From: DAISJM01 sp036821485
GTDB taxonomy: Bacteria; Verrucomicrobiota; Kiritimatiellia; CAIQIC01; JAGNIJ01
Direction of reading: 5' to 3'
NCBI GenBank assembly: GCA_036821485.1
Contig: DAISJM010000002.1
Span: 1-64,000, forward strand
DNA: 64,000 nucleotides
The first letter of the stretch is position 1. Every line of letters starts with the position of its first letter. The position numbers were made by a program, and so were the translations under genes. The notes beneath the pieces were generated by a model. It ran no database searches and was not told the origin of the DNA. It saw only the letters and a list, made by a program, of their open reading frames with translations. Below, one piece after another: positions 24,033 through 31,885 of this stretch.

Positions 24033-24063
24033 GTCATTCTGATGCCGCTCTTGCGGCAGAAGA
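24033..24063. repeat. Short hairpin repeat of the GTCATTCTGA...GAAGAATCT type
   Basis: GTCATTCTGA is followed by a perfect six-bp hairpin TGCCGC-TCTT-GCGGCA and then GAAGAATCTC. This layout resembles a dispersed intergenic repeat seen in many unrelated bacteria. It sits between the convergent DUF2723 and ABC ATPase genes. No T-run follows, so it is a poor terminator. Confidence 0.4.
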
Positions 24064-24145
24064 ATCTCGTCTTCGGATCTGGGCAACACGCCCTCGAGAG
24101 TGTCTTCTGTGGCCGCGACCGTGGGTCGCGGTTCGGCAGGACCGG

Positions 24146-24961
24146 TCACTCGCCCTGATGAATTTGCCGACGCGGCATCACCATGCGCCGGCCCGCGTCA
24201 AGACTGACCACATCCACCGGGTGGGCATACACGCGCGACAGTTCCGCCGCTTCCATGACTTCTGCTGCCGCACCACGCCGCACCACACGGCCGTGATCCA
24301 GCAACACCAGATCGGAGCAGAACTCGGCCGCCAGATTCAGGTCATGCAGCGACATGACCACCGTGACGCCATGGTTACGATTGAGATCACTGATGATTTC
24401 TGCCAGGTGCCACGCATGCTGGATATCAAGGTGTGCCGTGGGTTCGTCGAGCAACAGCATGGATGGTTCCTGCGCCAACGCCAACGCCACCAGCGCTCGC
24501 TGCCGCTCACCAGCACTGAGTTCGTCGACAAGCCGATCCTCAAACCCGATGAGGTCGGCCATTTCCAATGCCCGATGCACGGCTGAAACATCCTCCGGGG
24601 AAAGACGCTGCCAGCCCGAAAGGTAGGGAGTCCTCCCAAGCGCAACCAACTCTCCCACGGTGTACGCCACAGGGATATCCACTCCCTGCGGAACCACCGC
24701 CAGCATCTGCGAGACCCCTCGCCGCGAGATATCGTCCAACAGCCTGCCGCAAATCATCACTCGCCCTTCTGACGGTCGGATGGACCCGCAGAGCACCCGC
24801 AGGAGAGTAGTCTTCCCGGCGCCGTTCGGACCTATGATGCCGGTCATCCCGCCAGCGGGAAGACACAACGACACGCCCGTGAGCGCCTCGCGCTCTCCGT
24901 ATAGCACGCGCACGCCACACGCTTCCATGGCTGCACCGCCATCCGTTGACATCACGTCCAT
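24146..24961 (-). CDS. Cobalamin/iron-siderophore ABC transporter, ATP-binding protein (BtuD/FecE-type)
   Basis: 271 residues. Walker A is GPNGAGKTT near residue 44, the Q-loop is VVPQGVDIP, the signature is LSAGERQR (a variant of LSGGE), Walker B is SMLLLDEPTAHLD, and the switch histidine is in SLHDLNLAAEFC. HDLNLA is typical of the FecE/BtuD/HemV branch that powers uptake of vitamin B12, haem or ferric siderophores. The ATG at 24961 has GAGGG just upstream and overlaps the permease gene by ten bases; an ATG three codons later would make a TGATG junction and is the alternative. It forms an operon with the permease and binding protein. Confidence 0.9.
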   Translation of the reverse strand: MDVMSTDGGAAMEACGVRVLYGEREALTGVSLCLPAGGMTGIIGPNGAGKTTLLRVLCGSIRPSEGRVMICGRLLDDISRRGVSQMLAVVPQGVDIPVAYTVGELVALGRTPYLSGWQRLSPEDVSAVHRALEMADLIGFEDRLVDELSAGERQRALVALALAQEPSMLLLDEPTAHLDIQHAWHLAEIISDLNRNHGVTVVMSLHDLNLAAEFCSDLVLLDHGRVVRRGAAAEVMEAAELSRVYAHPVDVVSLDAGRRMVMPRRQIHQGE

Positions 24962-25929
24962 ATTTCCCTCTGCTTGCGCCGTAGAAGAAGAAGAAAGAAC
25001 GGGCCGCCCACGATGGCCGTAATGACACCCACGGGCACTTCCACCGGATAGAAGAGCGCACGGCCGAGACCGTCGGCCAACACAAGAAAGGCCGCACCGA
25101 GAAACGCGGAGGCAATAATCAGGCGCCGATGCTCCGGGCCCACCAGGGCGCGGGCGGCATGGGGCACCGTCAGCCCCGCAAACGCAATGAGCCCGCTCAC
25201 GCACACCGAGGCCGCCGTCATCAGCGCCGCCAACGCCAGCAGGATGATCTTCGTCTTCTCCGCATCCACACCCGCATGTCCCGCCACCTCATCCCCCAAC
25301 ACCAGCACGTTCATTTCGCGCGCCAGGAAACTGCAGGCCAGCAGACTGAACAGCACCACGCCGCCCGCCCACCCGACAAGCCGCGTGTCGAACACCTGCA
25401 GGTCGCCCAGAAACCACCAGAGAATCGCATGCAACCCTTCGGCTGAAGATTGGGAAACCAGGAACATCAGTATACTGCCGCAAAGAGAACTCCACACGAC
25501 ACCGGCAAGAATCAACGTCTGGGGTGCCGTGCGCCGCCCCACGCGGGCAAGCTGATAGACCGCCATGAGACTCGCCACAGCCCCGACAAATCCTGCCGCC
25601 GGCAACGCCAACGCCCCCAGCGCCATACCCCCGCTAATGATCATCAGCGCAGTTGCAAGCCCTGCTCCGGAGGAGATGCCCAACACGTAGGGTTCGGCCA
25701 GGGGATTCCTCAGCACCGCTTGAAGGACGGCGCCGGATACCGCCAGCGAAGCACCAACCATGGCCCCCAGTGCTACGCGCCACAGACGTATGGCAAGAAT
25801 ACCACGATGTGCAGGCTCCAGAAGGGAAAGCGGATGCCTCCAACCCTCGCCGAGGAACACCCCCGCCCCCACAACAAGCGGGCAAATCACCATCAACGTC
25901 CAGAACCATGTTGTACGTTCAGCTCTCAT
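24952..25929 (-). CDS. Cobalamin/iron-siderophore ABC transporter, permease (BtuC/FecD-type)
   Basis: 325 residues from the ATG at 25929; an earlier start at 26001 would overlap the binding-protein gene. About ten membrane helices are visible. Family hallmarks are RLWRVALGAMVGASLAVSGAVLQAVLRNPLAEP (in parts) near residue 50, with LGISSGAGLA, and the late SGLIAFAGLTVPHAAR and EVPVGVITAIVGGPFFLLLL blocks. It forms the channel for the substrate delivered by the periplasmic protein encoded 40 bases upstream. The substrate, B12-like corrinoid or iron chelate, cannot be told from sequence. Confidence 0.9.
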   Translation of the reverse strand: MRAERTTWFWTLMVICPLVVGAGVFLGEGWRHPLSLLEPAHRGILAIRLWRVALGAMVGASLAVSGAVLQAVLRNPLAEPYVLGISSGAGLATALMIISGGMALGALALPAAGFVGAVASLMAVYQLARVGRRTAPQTLILAGVVWSSLCGSILMFLVSQSSAEGLHAILWWFLGDLQVFDTRLVGWAGGVVLFSLLACSFLAREMNVLVLGDEVAGHAGVDAEKTKIILLALAALMTAASVCVSGLIAFAGLTVPHAARALVGPEHRRLIIASAFLGAAFLVLADGLGRALFYPVEVPVGVITAIVGGPFFLLLLRRKQREIWT

Positions 25930-25969
25930 GCGTATCACGGAATCAAAATCACGGAGACGGCGCGCCGAC

Positions 25970-26836
25970 CTAAGGGCTGTGCTGCATGAGCCAATCCGCA
26001 AAGGCCTCCGCGCCCTCGATCATGCGCGGCCCCGGCCGAAGCAGCCAATCCGGCGGTATCGTAGTGCAGACCTTCCCGCTTTGCACAGCCCGAATCCTGT
26101 CCCAGCCCGGTCGCCGGGCAAGCCGTTCCGGTGCCGCCATCCCCGGCAACATGTAGGCCAGCAGGATCACGTCAGGATCCTCGCGAATGACCCACTCCGA
26201 ACTGATATGCACGTAACGACCCTTCAGGCCTTCCGCAATATTGTGCCCGCCGGCAAGCCCCACGAGATCGTGAACAAACGTCGCCCCGCTGACCGTAGTC
26301 AACGGATCGCCCCATACTTCCACGTACACCCGTAACTTCTCACGCCCGACAAAATACTTGGCCGTCCTGGAGGAGAGCGTGTCTCGCCGCGTCTCCATTT
26401 CCTTAACCCACTCCTCGCCGCGCGCGGGTTGTCCGAGTTCGCGACTGATCTCCCGCGCGGCGCTCATGAGGTCGGTCCACCCCTCGCACGGCAGGATGAG
26501 CACCCGGACCCCCATCTTCTCCAGCCGGTGAAGCGCCCCCGGCTTCTCAACATCCGTAGCGAGCACCACATCAGGTTTGAGATTCTCCACCATTTCGAGC
26601 TGCGGCCGTCCGAACCCCCCCGCGATCGGAAGTTGGCACACCGACGGCGGGTAATCGCAGGCACTGGACCGGCCGACCAGGTGATCACCCAAACCGAGGG
26701 CGCACACAAGCTCCGTCAGGCTCGGGGCCAGGCTGACCACGCGAAAACAAACAACGTTCGTTTCGGCTTTGGAAACAACCGGCGGGAAAAGGCAGGCAAG
26801 AAGCAGCGCAAGAAAAAGCTGACGCACCAGGATCAT
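25970..26836 (-). CDS. Cobalamin/iron-siderophore periplasmic binding protein (BtuF/FepB-type)
   Basis: 288 residues with a cleavable signal peptide (MILVRQLFLALLLACLFPPVVSKAE). The mature protein starts with RVVSLAPSLTELVCALGLGDHLVGRSSACDYP, whose CDYP is typical of BtuF-like proteins. The rest fits a class III binding protein: GGFGRPQLEMVENLKPDVVLA, a bridging helix (residues 115-150) and DPDVILLAYML. It would hand a corrinoid or ferric complex to the permease encoded just downstream. No cobalamin riboswitch is seen; only 40 bases separate it from the DUF2723 gene upstream, so it may be read from that gene's promoter. Confidence 0.88.
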   Translation of the reverse strand: MILVRQLFLALLLACLFPPVVSKAETNVVCFRVVSLAPSLTELVCALGLGDHLVGRSSACDYPPSVCQLPIAGGFGRPQLEMVENLKPDVVLATDVEKPGALHRLEKMGVRVLILPCEGWTDLMSAAREISRELGQPARGEEWVKEMETRRDTLSSRTAKYFVGREKLRVYVEVWGDPLTTVSGATFVHDLVGLAGGHNIAEGLKGRYVHISSEWVIREDPDVILLAYMLPGMAAPERLARRPGWDRIRAVQSGKVCTTIPPDWLLRPGPRMIEGAEAFADWLMQHSP

Positions 26837-26876
26837 AGAAGCCCAGCCACCCCAAGACTCCGGCGCGAAGAAGGCA

Positions 26877-29800
26877 TCAGGCCCCGCCGCGCAGGCGCTT
26901 GACCAGATTACGCAGTTCGTCGTACGACTCCGGCCTCAGCTGGCCAGGCCGCGCAAGAAGAGGATCCGCCAGCCGCAAAGCCTCCTCCTTCATGCCCCGC
27001 TTTTCATAGACTTGAGCCATGTGGAGATTGAACTGTGGATCTTCGGGCCGGAACGAAAGGGCCTTCTGAATCGCCGCCTGTGCTTCGTCAGCCTTCTCCA
27101 GCTTCAACAGTACCATGCCCAGCGTATCCCACGCGGCCATGTGGCGATCATTGACCACGACGGCCTCACGTGCCAGCGCCAGCGATTCTTCGTAGCGGCC
27201 CTTGAGCAGAAGGAGCCAAGCCAAATCGTTGAGCGCGTCGGCGCTACGCTGCTTCTGCAGGCTGGCGCGGTAGGACGATTCGGCCAGCTCATATTCCTGA
27301 CGCGAAAACTGAATGGATCCGAGGATATAGTTGGCCAACGCATTGTGCGGGTCCAACGTCAGCAAACGCTCGACGTGCTCTTCCGCTTTCTGACGAACGC
27401 CTTGGGTGACGTCGAGCTGCAGGAGCCACTCAAGTGCTGTGCGATTGTTCGGCTGAATACGCAACACGTTATCGAGGTGCTTTCGCGCCCCGTCAAAGTC
27501 ACGCTGCGCAAGCGCCAGTTGTGACAAGGTCAGCAGAATCTGCGGAGACTCGGTCGCCGCCGGTGTCAGAACCGACAGGCATCTGTTTACCGTCTTTTCG
27601 TCGTTATCCTCGCTGGCCACCGCCGCAAGCAGCGTCCACGCCGACAAGTTCTTGGGATCTTCCTCAACGAGCTTCTGCAAGGTCGCTTTGCCGGCAGCTA
27701 TATCTCCGGAAAGGACCTCAACCATGGCCTCGCGCAGGCGGATCAGTGCGGTAGGCGCGCCAATTTCCTTCAGCTTGGCGATTGTAGCACGGGCACTGTC
27801 GAAATCGCCTTTGCGCATGGCCACATCCAACAACCCGACAAGGGCCGTAGGATTCTCCGGATTGTCCTCCAGCACCTTGCCGTACAGATCACCGGGCTCG
27901 TCCTTCATGCCCTGCATAAGATAGAAGGATGCCATCGCCAGCGACGCCAGTTCCTTGTTGGCCCCCATAGCCACCGCACGCTGCATTTCGCTGATGGCCA
28001 TGTTCGGCTTGCCCGACATAGCCCATGCCCAGCCGCGGTTCACAAACGCCTCCGGATTGCGAACATAGCCGTACGTCTGCGCAAGCGACCAAATGCGCAA
28101 CCGCGAGCGAAGGCGGCCGGAGAAGTCATCGAACTCGGTCTTCAGCTCTTCCAACTCGGGCCGCGAATCCCTCTGCGCCACAGAGACCATGTTGAGCAGC
28201 GCGCTGACGTTATTCGTGTCGAGTTCCCGCGCTTGATGATAGGCTTCGAAGGCGAGATCGTTGCGGCCACTATCCTCCAATGCTACCCCGAGGTTATTGG
28301 CCACCTTGCTGATGTGTCCAAGCGCCCAGCGACTCCAATCCGACACTGCACTGTCGGATGCAGCCGAAGCCTTCAGTTCTGCTCCGCACGTGTTCCAGAA
28401 CTTCTCATGCTGAGAGAGCGCGGCCTCAGGATCAGGCAGTGTGGCGCTGGGAGCTCCAAGGAAGAGCACCTCCGCGGGGATGGGCACCTTGTTTCCTCCA
28501 AACCACAAATCGCTGGCCGCCAAGACCGCCAACTCATTCTCAACACCAGGTCGGCTCATCCATTCCGAGACGAGGGGAATCATTCCCACCTGCGCAAGCC
28601 CTCTTAGCCGCGTGTCGTCCAGAAGCGAGGCCACGTAGCGGAGATAGGCGCCCAACCCCTGACCCATGTTGATGACATGAACCGGCACGTTCTGCTCATG
28701 CGCCGAAAGCACGATGAGATCATCCAACACCCCGTTGGAGAGCAGCCAAGTCCGCCCGCCGAGGCGCTCCACAACCGCATCTGCAAAATCAGTCAAGGCG
28801 CGGCCCGTCCGACCATCAGCCGCTTTGACATTCAGCACAGCGCTCGCCGCAAAGAGCACAAGCAGCATGGGTATCAGCAGGGCTCGGCCCACACCTCGCA
28901 GAATCGATGCCGACCGCGCGTCAAACCGGCTGCGCTGCGCAAGGATGATGTACCAGTAGCCCACCAGGTAACCTGTCCAGCAGGCCATGATGACATATGG
29001 CGTCACCAGCAGCGGGCGAAAGTGAAGCAGCGGCCACGGAGCGATGGGAATGTTGAACATCACAAGCACAGACAGAATACTCAGTAACGCGTGCAGAAAC
29101 TGCGAGCCGTACACGGTGCTCCGCGTCATTGCGCGCTTGGGCGAGCCCACCACGATCATCCATGGAATCACGCTCACCAACAGCACCATCAACCAGCCGA
29201 TCTGCGGCATGCTGAACATGATCGTCCGGTACTGCTCCCTCCAGATGAACCAGAGGACCATGAAGTAGGAGTTAAATGCGCGCCACTCATAGGCCGGGTG
29301 CAGCCGATAAAGCCACGCGTGAATGAAGTAGACGGATAGACCCAACACGTAGAGCAGGACACACCGCGTCACCGTGCCCGCTGTCAACGTCTTGGTTCGC
29401 CACATCGCCAACGCGAGCACAAACGCCATGAATGGAGCCAACACGATGAAGGTCGCAAACTCCGTGGTCGCCAAACCGTACAGCAATACGAATGCATTGA
29501 GATGACTGCTCTTCCCTGTCTCCTGAAAACTCATCAGCAGGCGAACGCTGAGCAGGAGCAGAAACACATCGAATGCCGCCGTATGTGCGCGGGTCGATAC
29601 AATCCAGAACGGAACACAAAGGGCCAGATACAAGCCGGCGACAAGGCCGGAGATCGTGGCGGGAGCATCCGCAGGAAACCGCGATTCCACTTCTTCGGCC
29701 GTGCGGTTGTGAGGAATACGGGAGACGATTCCGTAGAGCAGCCAAACAGCACCCGCTCCGCAAAGCGCGCTGAAGAAGTTCAGACGCAACGCGATATCGA

Positions 29801-30023
29801 AGATCGGGATTACGCCGAGAAGCCGCACCGCCAGGAAATACAAAGGATGCGACATCGGGGGGAACGGATCCAGCCCCAGATGCTGCACCATCAGGCGGGC
29901 TGATTCACCGGGCGCAGCCGTACGGCTCAACGTCAACAAGTAGACCACCAGCGAAAGCGCAAACAGCCACACGCCGGCCGACCTACGCGAGTTCTTCAGA
30001 ATACGGTCAATCTTATCGAACAT
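26877..30023 (-). CDS. Second DUF2723-like membrane protein with long TPR tail
   Basis: 1048 residues from the ATG at 30023. The N-terminal half has about eleven membrane helices; TLSRTAAPGESARLMVQHLGLDPFPPMSHPLYFLAVRLLG is the counterpart of the DUF2723 signature (ESGE-like acidic site, then a HPxY block) but clearly divergent. From about residue 600 to the end it is TPR repeats (AFEAYHQARELDTNNVSALLNMVS, ALLNMV and RPEDPQFNLHMAQVYEKRG are examples). It is presumably a GT-C glycosyltransferase acting outside the cytoplasm. It lies 40 bases before the BtuFCD-type genes on the same strand; a link between the two functions is not known. Confidence 0.78.
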   Translation of the reverse strand: MFDKIDRILKNSRRSAGVWLFALSLVVYLLTLSRTAAPGESARLMVQHLGLDPFPPMSHPLYFLAVRLLGVIPIFDIALRLNFFSALCGAGAVWLLYGIVSRIPHNRTAEEVESRFPADAPATISGLVAGLYLALCVPFWIVSTRAHTAAFDVFLLLLSVRLLMSFQETGKSSHLNAFVLLYGLATTEFATFIVLAPFMAFVLALAMWRTKTLTAGTVTRCVLLYVLGLSVYFIHAWLYRLHPAYEWRAFNSYFMVLWFIWREQYRTIMFSMPQIGWLMVLLVSVIPWMIVVGSPKRAMTRSTVYGSQFLHALLSILSVLVMFNIPIAPWPLLHFRPLLVTPYVIMACWTGYLVGYWYIILAQRSRFDARSASILRGVGRALLIPMLLVLFAASAVLNVKAADGRTGRALTDFADAVVERLGGRTWLLSNGVLDDLIVLSAHEQNVPVHVINMGQGLGAYLRYVASLLDDTRLRGLAQVGMIPLVSEWMSRPGVENELAVLAASDLWFGGNKVPIPAEVLFLGAPSATLPDPEAALSQHEKFWNTCGAELKASAASDSAVSDWSRWALGHISKVANNLGVALEDSGRNDLAFEAYHQARELDTNNVSALLNMVSVAQRDSRPELEELKTEFDDFSGRLRSRLRIWSLAQTYGYVRNPEAFVNRGWAWAMSGKPNMAISEMQRAVAMGANKELASLAMASFYLMQGMKDEPGDLYGKVLEDNPENPTALVGLLDVAMRKGDFDSARATIAKLKEIGAPTALIRLREAMVEVLSGDIAAGKATLQKLVEEDPKNLSAWTLLAAVASEDNDEKTVNRCLSVLTPAATESPQILLTLSQLALAQRDFDGARKHLDNVLRIQPNNRTALEWLLQLDVTQGVRQKAEEHVERLLTLDPHNALANYILGSIQFSRQEYELAESSYRASLQKQRSADALNDLAWLLLLKGRYEESLALAREAVVVNDRHMAAWDTLGMVLLKLEKADEAQAAIQKALSFRPEDPQFNLHMAQVYEKRGMKEEALRLADPLLARPGQLRPESYDELRNLVKRLRGGA

Positions 30024-30242
30024 GGCTGCACATGTTAAAGGAAGAGGCCCAATGAGGCAACGCTCATGTGTGAGGACAGACGCGGGCCGCACGCCTTTCG
30101 CACCTCCCTGCCGCCTTGCGCGGCGGGAGACGGAATCCTGACTCCCGCGACGCGGGGTCGCCGAGAGCCTGCAGACTGTAGGGCCGCTGCTTGTCGGCGG
30201 CCAATTCTATGACCCAACGGCGATAGTGCGAGCCACAAAAGC

Positions 30243-30278
30243 AAGAGCCCCGCCCTGCGTTAGCAGGACAGGGCTCTC
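30243..30278 (-). terminator. Rho-independent terminator
   Basis: On the minus strand a 15-bp stem (AGAGCCCTGTCCTGC with GCAGGGCGGGGCTCT, two G-U pairs) closes on a TAAC loop and is followed by TGCTTTTG. It lies 19 bases beyond the PEP-CTERM gene stop. Confidence 0.75.
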
Positions 30279-30296
30279 AGATCACTTTGGTTCAAA

Positions 30297-30872
30297 TTAC
30301 TTGGCAAAGCGGCGACGGAGGACCATCACCAACGCGCCAAGACCCATGAACGCCCACGTAGCCGGCTCAGGAACCGCTTCATACGAATTCGCATTCAATG
30401 TCTCGCCAAAACCTGTGGTCGTAACATCGATGTTGTAATCGATCGGAGTATATGGCGCCGTCATGTCCGTAGTATTTGTCGTATAACCATTGAAATACCA
30501 CATGCCCTGTGTAACGGCTGTGGGGCTTCCAACATCGAATACGCGGACATAGTAGTAGCCGGAAACGAAGGATTGCGTGTACTGCGGCGCGATGAAATTG
30601 GCCCAGGGACTGGCCGTAATGGTGAAATCCGCCCACCACTGATCATCGCCACCGACATAATGCGGATCGGAGGCATCCGGCAAATCAATGGTCCCATTAG
30701 CCCCGCAGAAGATCAACTGAGCCAAAGCCGATCCGCCAGCGTTCAGCAAGCCATTCGGATAACTTGTGTGCCCAAAAAAACCATCAAGGGACATCCATGT
30801 CGTCCCAATTTCGGCCGTCGCAAGCGAGGCCCCCACCGCCACAATCAACGCCACCAGAGCGATCTTCTTCAT
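30297..30872 (-). CDS. PEP-CTERM sorting-signal protein
   Basis: 191 residues. A signal peptide (MKKIALVALIVAVGASLATAE) and a C-terminal PEP-CTERM tail (VPEPATWAFMGLGALVMVLRRRFAK: VPEP motif, hydrophobic helix, basic end) frame a beta-rich middle with no known domain. PEP-CTERM proteins are processed by an exosortase and handed to the outer surface or matrix. No exosortase is seen in this window. GGAGGAGATTAG before the ATG is a strong ribosome site, and a clear terminator follows. It lies 59 bases behind another secreted-protein gene and may share its transcript. Confidence 0.88.
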   Translation of the reverse strand: MKKIALVALIVAVGASLATAEIGTTWMSLDGFFGHTSYPNGLLNAGGSALAQLIFCGANGTIDLPDASDPHYVGGDDQWWADFTITASPWANFIAPQYTQSFVSGYYYVRVFDVGSPTAVTQGMWYFNGYTTNTTDMTAPYTPIDYNIDVTTTGFGETLNANSYEAVPEPATWAFMGLGALVMVLRRRFAK

Positions 30873-30931
30873 CTAATCTCCTCCTGTACTTTACGTTCTC
30901 GCCATTATGCGCACAAATACCAGCCAGCCTG

Positions 30932-31639
30932 TTACGGCCAAGTGTAAGGTTTGCTTTCGACCCAATCAACCGACTGCGTCGTCCTCACCCAGAAAGCCTG
31001 CCCAGGATGTATCACCAAATCAGCCGCCCCATCCCAGACGCCACCGCGAGGATTCTTGGCGTATGGTCCCAAATACTTATTTGATTCAGAAGACCAAATA
31101 TAGAGCAGCGAGTTAGCGGGCAACTTCTTGGCCAAATCTGTGTTCGTCCAAGCGGTGTCCACGGGATAAGGATACCCCAATATGTTCAGTCCAAAGATGC
31201 CATCCACCGTGGTGGTGGGAGCTGTGCTCCTGTCGGGAACTTCACCCATCATGAAGACGGGGTAGCTGTTGGAGGCCGCGCTCTCTGGAATCTTAATCCA
31301 AAATCCTTCGCCACGGCACAGGAGATTGGATCCCCCAACACCCCAGCCGCCACGTGGATCGCGAGCAACAGTCGTCTTATATGTCCTGGTGTCGTAGTTC
31401 CAAAGATAGAGGAGCGTCGCAGACGGAAACTGAGTTGAATCAAGCAGGTTTGACAGCACTGTGCAACCACCTTGACTGCCATCCATGGATTCAAAATCGA
31501 GCCGAACAAGGGCAAACTTGCCTCTCTCTGCATCGACCTTCACGTACCCCACCGCGTTGCGGCTGAGTACTTGGGTCTGACCAAAGGCCAGCGTACCAGT
31601 CACGACCACCGCCAGCATCACCAGAACCATTCTTTTCAT
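30932..31639 (-). CDS. Secreted protein of unknown function with two similar halves
   Basis: 235 residues from the ATG at 31639, preceded by GGGAGG. A signal peptide (MKRMVLVMLAVVVTGTLAFG) is followed by SRNAVGYVKVDAERGKFALVRLDFE, a beginning often seen in secreted proteins of Kiritimatiella-like and Verrucomicrobia-like bacteria. Two halves repeat one pattern: PSATLLYLWNYDTRTYKT ... DPRGGWG ... GEGFWIKIP, then ANSLLYIWSSESNKYLGP ... NPRGGVWDG ... GQAFWVRTT. So it is an internally duplicated beta domain. Function unknown. It is divergent from the histidine-kinase gene, with a 24-bp palindrome in between. Confidence 0.78.
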   Translation of the reverse strand: MKRMVLVMLAVVVTGTLAFGQTQVLSRNAVGYVKVDAERGKFALVRLDFESMDGSQGGCTVLSNLLDSTQFPSATLLYLWNYDTRTYKTTVARDPRGGWGVGGSNLLCRGEGFWIKIPESAASNSYPVFMMGEVPDRSTAPTTTVDGIFGLNILGYPYPVDTAWTNTDLAKKLPANSLLYIWSSESNKYLGPYAKNPRGGVWDGAADLVIHPGQAFWVRTTQSVDWVESKPYTWP

Positions 31640-31754
31640 GACGAGCCTCCCAATGGTGAATTCAGTTTTGCCGATATTCTTACACCCTGTCGAGAGCAAA
31701 GTATAGAACACCCGCGTTTATCCACTCATCGACAGTAGTAAGTTACCCATGCGC

Positions 31755-31778
31755 CATATACGTGTCAACACGTATATG
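31755..31778. promoter_or_regulatory. 24-bp perfect palindrome, candidate NarL-type (7-2-7) operator
   Basis: Arms of 11 bases (CATATACGTGT and its exact complement) flank a central CA. The inner part reads TACGTGT-CA-ACACGTA, the 7-2-7 spacing used by NarL-family regulators. It lies 108 bases before a histidine kinase with a NarL-type regulator and 116 bases before the divergent secreted-protein gene. Confidence 0.5.
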
Positions 31779-31885
31779 TCTTTTTCTAACGAAACATCCA
31801 ACGCCACGCAAAACACCAGCACCTTGCAGGGCAATTCTTCGTTTTTCCGTGAATTGCACTCCATCGCTGTTTATCCTACATAGCC

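Noticed and set aside
26837..26876. Possible cobalamin riboswitch before the BtuF-type gene
   Set aside because: The gap is only 40 bases, too short for that RNA, and no B12-box-like words are present.
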